Positions 34,686 through 38,860 of a DNA stretch of 38,860 nt are shown one piece after another. The notes under the pieces are model-generated. The model saw only the letters and a list, made by a program, of their open reading frames with translations. It searched no databases and was not told the DNA's origin. A program made the translations under genes and the position numbers. Positions within the stretch are counted from its first letter, which is position 1. Each line of letters starts with the position of its first letter. Source of the stretch: Chitinophagaceae bacterium (lineage in GTDB: Bacteria; Bacteroidota; Bacteroidia; Chitinophagales; Chitinophagaceae); the NCBI GenBank assembly GCA_947455605.1, contig CANGOX010000023.1, positions 1 through 38,860 of the forward strand, read 5' to 3'.

Positions 34686-34777
34686 TTTAATTAGTAATTA
34701 GTAGTTAGTAATTAGAAATAAAAACCCTTCAATTACTAACTACTAACTACTAACTACTAATTACTAATTTATCTCCC
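34686..34777 (+). repeat. TTAGTAATTAGTAG-word inverted repeat filling the trxB-folB spacer
   Basis: Perfect 16-base arms at 34698-34713 and 34731-34746 enclose 17 bases. The right side continues with tandem CTACTAA heptamers to 34767. The last 16 bases before the folB ATG (TACTAATTTATCTCCC) recur exactly before the acyl-CoA-binding protein gene at 35996-36011. Confidence 0.88.
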
Positions 34778-35140
34778 ATGCTTTCCATCCACCTCCACAA
34801 TATCATCTTCTTTGCTCATCATGGCTTGTATGAGGAGGAGAAGGTATTGGGTAATGAGTTTGAGTTGAATATTTCCATCAAACATTCTCCGGCACATCTT
34901 CCGGTAAAACATATGTCGGATACGGTTGATTATGTAGCGGTATATGAACTGGTAAAGAAGCGGATGGCGATACCTACGCCCTTATTGGAAACCGTGGTTA
35001 CCGATATAGCGCAAAAAATTCTGGCACAGTTTTCTCTGGCTGAAGAAGTGTTGGTTTCTATCCGGAAAATGTATCCGCCTGTTTCAAACATGCAGGGAAG
35101 CGTAGGGGTGAGTTTTGAATTAAAAAGAAAGAACCTGTAA
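34778..35140 (+). CDS. folB: Dihydroneopterin aldolase
   Basis: This 120-residue enzyme of folate synthesis converts 7,8-dihydroneopterin to 6-hydroxymethyl-dihydropterin and glycolaldehyde. The substrate-binding FFAHHGLYEEEKVLG, the glutamate Glu71 in PLLETVVTDIA and the catalytic Lys97 in VSIRKMYPPV are present. Length is typical for the T-fold subunit, which forms an octamer. The TPR gene begins 11 bases downstream, so the two are probably cotranscribed. Confidence 0.94.
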   Translation: MLSIHLHNIIFFAHHGLYEEEKVLGNEFELNISIKHSPAHLPVKHMSDTVDYVAVYELVKKRMAIPTPLLETVVTDIAQKILAQFSLAEEVLVSIRKMYPPVSNMQGSVGVSFELKRKNL

Positions 35141-35151
35141 AGTATCGTATC

Positions 35152-35910
35152 ATGAAATGGCTGTTTAGTGTTTGTTTGTCGTTTTTCTTTTTCGCTGCAC
35201 AGTCGCAGGATGTGAATCTATTATTAAAGGAAGCTGATAACCTTGAAAAACAACAAAAAGAAGCGGAGGCCCTCGAAAAATATAAACTGGTATTATTAAA
35301 TACACCCGATAACCTCAAAGCATTGGTAAAAGCAGCGGAGATGAATGTATCGCTCGGAAACCGTCAACCGGATAAGGAAAAAAATACCAAACGACTGTAT
35401 TACGAAACGGCTTTATCTTTTGCCAACCGTGCTTTTCAAACAGACAGCAGTAAAGCAGATGCAGCTTATGCATTGGCCATGGCCAGTGGTAAGATGACAG
35501 ATGTGGAAACAGAGAACAAGAAGATCGTTGCGTATGTGAAAGATGTGAAGTACTATGCAGACAAAGCCTTAACCATCAGCCCCGATCATGCAAGAGCCAA
35601 TTATATCATGGGCAAATGGCATTATGAAATGGCCACTTTATCAGGCATTAAAAAAATAGCTGTAAAATTATTCTATGGCGGTTTACCGGATGGCGATATT
35701 GAAAAAGCCATTGCGTTCATGGAAAAATGCAAAGGTCTGGAGCCTTATTTTGCCTCTAATTATTTAGACCTTGCCAAAGCCTATAAAGAATACCGCAAAC
35801 CGGCACAGGCCATTGAAGTGCTGAATAAGCTGGTAAAGCTACCTACCCGAACAACCGATGATATAGCCATTAAAGCAGAAGGCAATAAATTATTGGAATC
35901 GATGCAATAA
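35152..35910 (+). CDS. Exported TPR protein, RMDN-like
   Basis: This 252-residue protein has a signal peptide (MKWLFSVCLSFFFFAAQSQ) and is otherwise helical with TPR-like repeats: LLKEADNLEKQQKEAEALEK, then ALSFANRAFQTDSSKADAAY, and KYYADKALTISPDHARANYI. The segment KWHYEMATLSGIKK, followed by FYGGLPDGDIEKAI, resembles the regulator of microtubule dynamics (RMDN) family of TPR proteins, which has bacterial members. It is probably periplasmic and acts by binding another protein. No enzyme motif is seen. It follows folB closely, but a folate role is not implied. Confidence 0.8.
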   Translation: MKWLFSVCLSFFFFAAQSQDVNLLLKEADNLEKQQKEAEALEKYKLVLLNTPDNLKALVKAAEMNVSLGNRQPDKEKNTKRLYYETALSFANRAFQTDSSKADAAYALAMASGKMTDVETENKKIVAYVKDVKYYADKALTISPDHARANYIMGKWHYEMATLSGIKKIAVKLFYGGLPDGDIEKAIAFMEKCKGLEPYFASNYLDLAKAYKEYRKPAQAIEVLNKLVKLPTRTTDDIAIKAEGNKLLESMQ

Positions 35911-35971
35911 CTTTACTGAGAAACGAATGAAAAGCGTTCAGGCCGCTTTAGCATCCCGACCGCAGTGCCAC

Positions 35972-36011
35972 AATTACTAATTTCTAATTACTAACTACTA
36001 ATTTATCTCCC
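35972..36011 (+). repeat. AATTACTAACTACTAA-type leader repeat before the ACBP gene
   Basis: This is a one-sided copy of the word repeat seen before folB; no complementary left arm was found upstream. Its last 16 bases are identical to those before folB and end exactly at the start codon. Confidence 0.8.
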
Positions 36012-36269
36012 GTGGAATTACAACAACTCTTCGAAGCCGCCGTTGCCAACAGCAAAACCCTCAGCGAAAAACCTGATAACGATACTTTGCTGAAATTATA
36101 TGCGCTGTATAAACAGGCCACCGAAGGTGATAATAGTGGAGAAGGCCCATCCAATGTCTTTGATTTTGTAGCCAAATTTAAACACGAAGCCTGGGCAAAG
36201 CTGGCGGGTGTTTCAAAGGATGATGCTATGCAACAATATGTTGATCTGGTCACGAAATTGAAAGGTTAA
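36012..36269 (+). CDS. Acyl-CoA-binding protein, GTG start
   Basis: This 85-residue cytoplasmic four-helix protein binds medium- and long-chain acyl-CoA esters. ACBP hallmarks are LFEAAVANSKTL at the start, KLYALYKQATEGDN in helix 2 and AKFKHEAWAKLAGVSKDDAM in helices 3-4. The start is GTG directly after the shared 16-base leader; no ATG is available that keeps helix 1. ACBP is widespread in eukaryotes and patchy in bacteria but regularly found in Bacteroidota. It stands alone and is convergent with the MATE gene. Confidence 0.92.
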   Translation: MELQQLFEAAVANSKTLSEKPDNDTLLKLYALYKQATEGDNSGEGPSNVFDFVAKFKHEAWAKLAGVSKDDAMQQYVDLVTKLKG

Positions 36270-36277
36270 GCGCAATA

Positions 36278-36340
36278 GAACAGATGAACAAGGAACAGAC
36301 GAACCGATAAACGGTTTTCACTTCTTCTGTTCATCTGTTC
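36278..36340. terminator. GAACAGATGAACA inverted repeat between convergent genes
   Basis: Perfect 13-base arms at 36278-36290 and 36328-36340 enclose a spacer with more copies of the word and a nested hairpin AACCG-N5-CGGTT (36302-36316). The right arm ends at the MATE stop codon. Placement suggests a bidirectional terminator, and it is another word-type inverted repeat. Confidence 0.65.
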
Positions 36341-37699
36341 CTATATTTTCCTGTTCTTCCACCGTCCGCTCCGTATATACCAAAAAGAAGGGATAAAGAT
36401 CGTTGTCCAGTAGATCCACTCACTGGCCCAACCCCAAACCAGCGGGAGATTCATTTTTTCAAGCACGGTATATACATAGATGCAGTAAAGCGTAATGGCT
36501 GCAAACTCCGACAGCAGATTCATTTTTGAATTTCCGGTTCCTGTAACTGCATTCATCCATACCACAGAAATAGACATAAACAACAAGGCACTGGATACAA
36601 TTCTCAGAACGGGTATCGCTGCCGTGATAAAGTCTTCACCCTGTCCGTAAATAGACAGAAATGCATGCGGAAACAAATTCAGGAATAAACAGACCAATGA
36701 AGCAAACCCCAAACTCCAGAACATGATCCGGTTGATCAGTCTGGGTACCTGCTCCTGCAGGTTCTGGCCAATTACATTGCTTACCATGGTATTGGCAGTA
36801 GCCGCAAAAGCCCAGGTAAAACAGCCAAAAAAACCAAAGATATTACGCATGGTATTGGATATGGCAAGCGCCTGCTGTCCATGGTGCTCGATCAGAATAT
36901 AAAAGAACTCCCAGCTCATGATGCTGATCACAAACTGGAGTATCAGGGGATAGGATTGTACAACGATCAATTTTGCATTGGCTGCATCATAGGTCCAGTT
37001 CTTAAACAGGTGCAATTGTTTGGAAACGCCATTTAACCGGATCACGATAAAGATCACCGCGAGCCCCGCAAACTCTGAAATGATAGAAGCATAGGCTGCC
37101 CCATCAAAACCCATCTGTGGCATCCCGAATTTTCCGTAGATCAATCCATAATCAAAGAAAATATTGGTAAGTGCTTCTATAGCGGTGCCTATGATCAGGT
37201 ATTTACTCTGATTGGTTCCTACCAACAAAGCATTCCGCATCTGGTACACATACAAAAAGGGGAGACCCAGTATACGGATATTTAAAAACCGCACACAGGT
37301 TCGTACACTTTCCGGATCGTGTAACGACCAACTCAATACCTTCGGTGCCACCAGCCAGGTTATGGCGATCCCGATAGCCGCAAACACTAATGCAATTCGT
37401 ATACCCTGTGAGAACAGGTTGCCGATCGCATCAATCCGGTTCTCACCGGCCCGCCTTGAGATCAAAGCCTGTAAGCCATTATTCAACCCATGCCCAACCA
37501 CCGCAAAGATCAGGTAATAGACTCCTGTGATACCTGCCAAAGCCAAAGCTCCCTGGCCCAGTCCACCCAGGAAAATATTATTCGTGATAAAATTGATCTG
37601 GGGCACAATTATAGCCGCTGTTATGGGCAATGCAATACCCAGTATTTGCTTATTGCTGATATTTACCTGTAAGTTTATACCCTGAGAAGCTTTTTGCAT
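36341..37699 (-). CDS. MATE family efflux transporter
   Basis: This 452-residue inner-membrane protein has 12 hydrophobic helices in two related halves. MATE-like segments are GIALPITAAIIVPQINFITN in helix 1, GGLGQGALALAGITGVYYLI, LNNGLQALISRRAGENR, and FAATANTMVSNVIGQNLQEQ in the second half. It probably exports cationic drugs or metabolites using a sodium or proton gradient. An ATG at 37711 overlaps a -7 promoter element, so the next Met, at 37699, is taken as the start. Confidence 0.9.
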   Translation of the reverse strand: MQKASQGINLQVNISNKQILGIALPITAAIIVPQINFITNNIFLGGLGQGALALAGITGVYYLIFAVVGHGLNNGLQALISRRAGENRIDAIGNLFSQGIRIALVFAAIGIAITWLVAPKVLSWSLHDPESVRTCVRFLNIRILGLPFLYVYQMRNALLVGTNQSKYLIIGTAIEALTNIFFDYGLIYGKFGMPQMGFDGAAYASIISEFAGLAVIFIVIRLNGVSKQLHLFKNWTYDAANAKLIVVQSYPLILQFVISIMSWEFFYILIEHHGQQALAISNTMRNIFGFFGCFTWAFAATANTMVSNVIGQNLQEQVPRLINRIMFWSLGFASLVCLFLNLFPHAFLSIYGQGEDFITAAIPVLRIVSSALLFMSISVVWMNAVTGTGNSKMNLLSEFAAITLYCIYVYTVLEKMNLPLVWGWASEWIYWTTIFIPSFWYIRSGRWKNRKI

Positions 37700-37708
37700 A
37701 ATATGTCG

Positions 37709-37716
37709 CAAAGCTA
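37709..37716 (-). promoter_or_regulatory. -7 element of the MATE gene
   Basis: On the minus strand this reads TAGCTTTG, an exact TAnnTTTG match overlapping the upstream ATG at 37711. It argues for translation from 37699 with a very short leader. No clear -33 element is seen. Confidence 0.45.
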
Positions 37717-37789
37717 AGATTTTGCCCTTTCCGCAGATCGCTTTTACGGCTTAGCCATTTTTTTATAACATTGCAGAGAATTAGACCCC

Positions 37790-38635
37790 ATGATCCGGAA
37801 GCTGGTTAGTTATTATGCCGATACAAAAGAGCCTGAGGCTGCAGAAGGAGATACGCTCTTTTTAGAGATCGGGAACAGCCATCTCGCCTGTTTGGTGAAA
37901 GGGTCTTATTCACAGCAGGTGGAAGCTTTTGAACTGTTTGAACTGAATAAGGAAATGACCGACTGGGCTGATATCTTTTTTGAATTCAAAAATCTATCAG
38001 TTATCCTTAACCATACTTATAAAGAAACCCATTGCTTTTATAATTTTCAGGAAGCAGTGATCATACCGGAAAGTAAATTCAGTATTTCTGCAGCAGAAGA
38101 TTTTCTCTCTCTCATCTACGGAGAAAATACCCGAGATGAAATCAAGCACGATACAATTGCCACCGGAGATCAAATGGTAAATGCCTATCGCATAAAAAAA
38201 TCCTTACAGGAATGGGTGGGCAGACAGTTCATTTTATATCAGCCACATCATATCTATACCAAAATACTGGCCGATCTGTTTGCGGGTGAGATCTCTGTTA
38301 CACCTATCTTAAAAATACAGATCTATGCATCTCATTTCATTGCAACCGTAACCCAAAACGGTAAACTGCTCCTGATCCAGTCATTCCAGTACCAATCTGC
38401 AGATGACATCCTGTATTATGTGATGAATATCCTCAAACAGTTTCATATCAATGCTGCAGACGCACACATCGATATCTGCGGAATGATACAGCCCGATTCC
38501 ATTCTCTATCAACAGCTCAATCAAATGTTTGGCCAGATGTCGGTTGAAACCATCAACCCGGCAGATGCTGCAGCTTTTATACACCCGGATTATCCTCTGC
38601 ATTTTTTCACTCCGTTTTTTAAGCTGGCCGTATGA
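37790..38635 (+). CDS. DUF3822 family protein
   Basis: This 281-residue soluble protein belongs to DUF3822, a Bacteroidota family regularly found just upstream of rsmD, as here. Features are LFLEIGNSHLACLVKG at the start, HIYTKILADLFAGEIS in the middle, KLLLIQSFQYQSADDILYYV and a final FFTPFFKLAV. The two-lobed layout with an ASKHA-like beginning suggests an actin/hexokinase-type fold, but this is inference. The function is unknown. Its TGA overlaps the rsmD ATG by four bases, indicating coupled translation. Confidence 0.88.
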   Translation: MIRKLVSYYADTKEPEAAEGDTLFLEIGNSHLACLVKGSYSQQVEAFELFELNKEMTDWADIFFEFKNLSVILNHTYKETHCFYNFQEAVIIPESKFSISAAEDFLSLIYGENTRDEIKHDTIATGDQMVNAYRIKKSLQEWVGRQFILYQPHHIYTKILADLFAGEISVTPILKIQIYASHFIATVTQNGKLLLIQSFQYQSADDILYYVMNILKQFHINAADAHIDICGMIQPDSILYQQLNQMFGQMSVETINPADAAAFIHPDYPLHFFTPFFKLAV

Positions 38636-38860
38636 GAATTATTTCAGGCAAATGGGGAGGAAGAAGGATCAGTCCACCAACCAATATGCCCCATACACGG
38701 CCTACAACAGATATTGCCAAAGAAGGTCTGTTCAATATTCTTCAGAACCGGATGGATTTCGAAGGCATCAAAACACTCGATCTGTTTGGCGGTACAGGTT
38801 GTATCAGCTACGAACTGGCTTCACGTGGTGCAGCAGATCTCACTATTATTGAGAAGGACA
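38632..38860 (+). CDS. rsmD: 16S rRNA (guanine(966)-N2)-methyltransferase, N-terminal part
   Basis: The first 76 residues are visible before the window ends. RsmD methylates G966 (E. coli numbering) of 16S rRNA in the 30S subunit. The start MRIISGKWGGRRIS, the segment TRPTTDIAKEGLFNIL and the SAM-binding motif LDLFGGTGCISYELASRGA are those of the family. The ATG lies within the ATGA overlap with the DUF3822 gene. Confidence 0.93.
   Translation, partial: MRIISGKWGGRRISPPTNMPHTRPTTDIAKEGLFNILQNRMDFEGIKTLDLFGGTGCISYELASRGAADLTIIEKD

Noticed and set aside
34691..34767. Regular short repeats as a possible CRISPR array or minisatellite
   Set aside because: Units are about 7 bases with no unique spacers and the block folds back on itself; it is a word-type inverted repeat.

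Overview
The window looks like a chromosomal segment of a Bacteroidota bacterium, most likely family Chitinophagaceae (inference from gene content, not from a marker-gene comparison). Pointers are a short primary sigma factor without region 1.1, a DUF3276/PUR protein, a DUF4249 lipoprotein, a DUF3822-rsmD pair overlapping by four bases, near absence of Shine-Dalgarno sites, and several -7 elements of the TAnnTTTG type. All 38 protein loci but one (a degraded lipoprotein gene) look intact; aguB and rsmD are cut by the window ends. No phage, transposase, CRISPR array, tRNA or rRNA was seen.

Layout. 1-2111: putrescine synthesis from agmatine (aguB, aguA), split by a four-helix-bundle S23/IVP gene lying between long inverted-repeat arms. 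2132-3854 (minus): Rieske protein, TPMT-like methyltransferase and HD-domain protein. 3929-6023 (plus): MFS exporter and AmiD-like amidase lipoprotein. 6092-9804 (minus): CoA-transferase/hydrolase and the proline genes proB-proA. 9995-15701: serine hydrolase (plus), then a DUF5009 membrane acyltransferase-like protein, VOC protein, DUF1801 protein and a GH127 arabinofuranosidase (minus). 15823-23653 (plus): MerC-GDCCVxC fusion, orphan triple-PAS histidine kinase, M19 dipeptidase, M1 aminopeptidase, hemN. 23680-25591 (minus): lipoprotein remnant, BamA/D15-type outer-membrane protein and a small hypothetical gene. 25650-28078 (plus): ABC exporter and DUF3276 protein. 28205-31454 (minus): GNAT, pgi, ltaE. 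31716-36269 (plus): primary sigma factor, DUF4249 lipoprotein, trxB, folB, a TPR protein and an acyl-CoA-binding protein. 36341-37699 (minus): MATE exporter. 37790-38860 (plus): DUF3822 and rsmD.

Most genes are housekeeping: polyamine, proline, folate and haem synthesis, glycolysis, redox balance, transcription and rRNA modification, with peptide and glycan breakdown at the envelope.

The unusual signal lies between the genes. At least ten spacers are made largely of short low-complexity words arranged as inverted repeats. The word differs between loci, and the repeats often run from one gene's stop codon to the next gene's start or stop codon. One such pair of arms encloses the S23/IVP gene, the layout of 23S rRNA intervening sequences, and its right arm has become the coding sequence for the N-terminus of aguA, which now has only a TTG start. 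This S23-plus-arms unit is the best candidate here for an under-described system.
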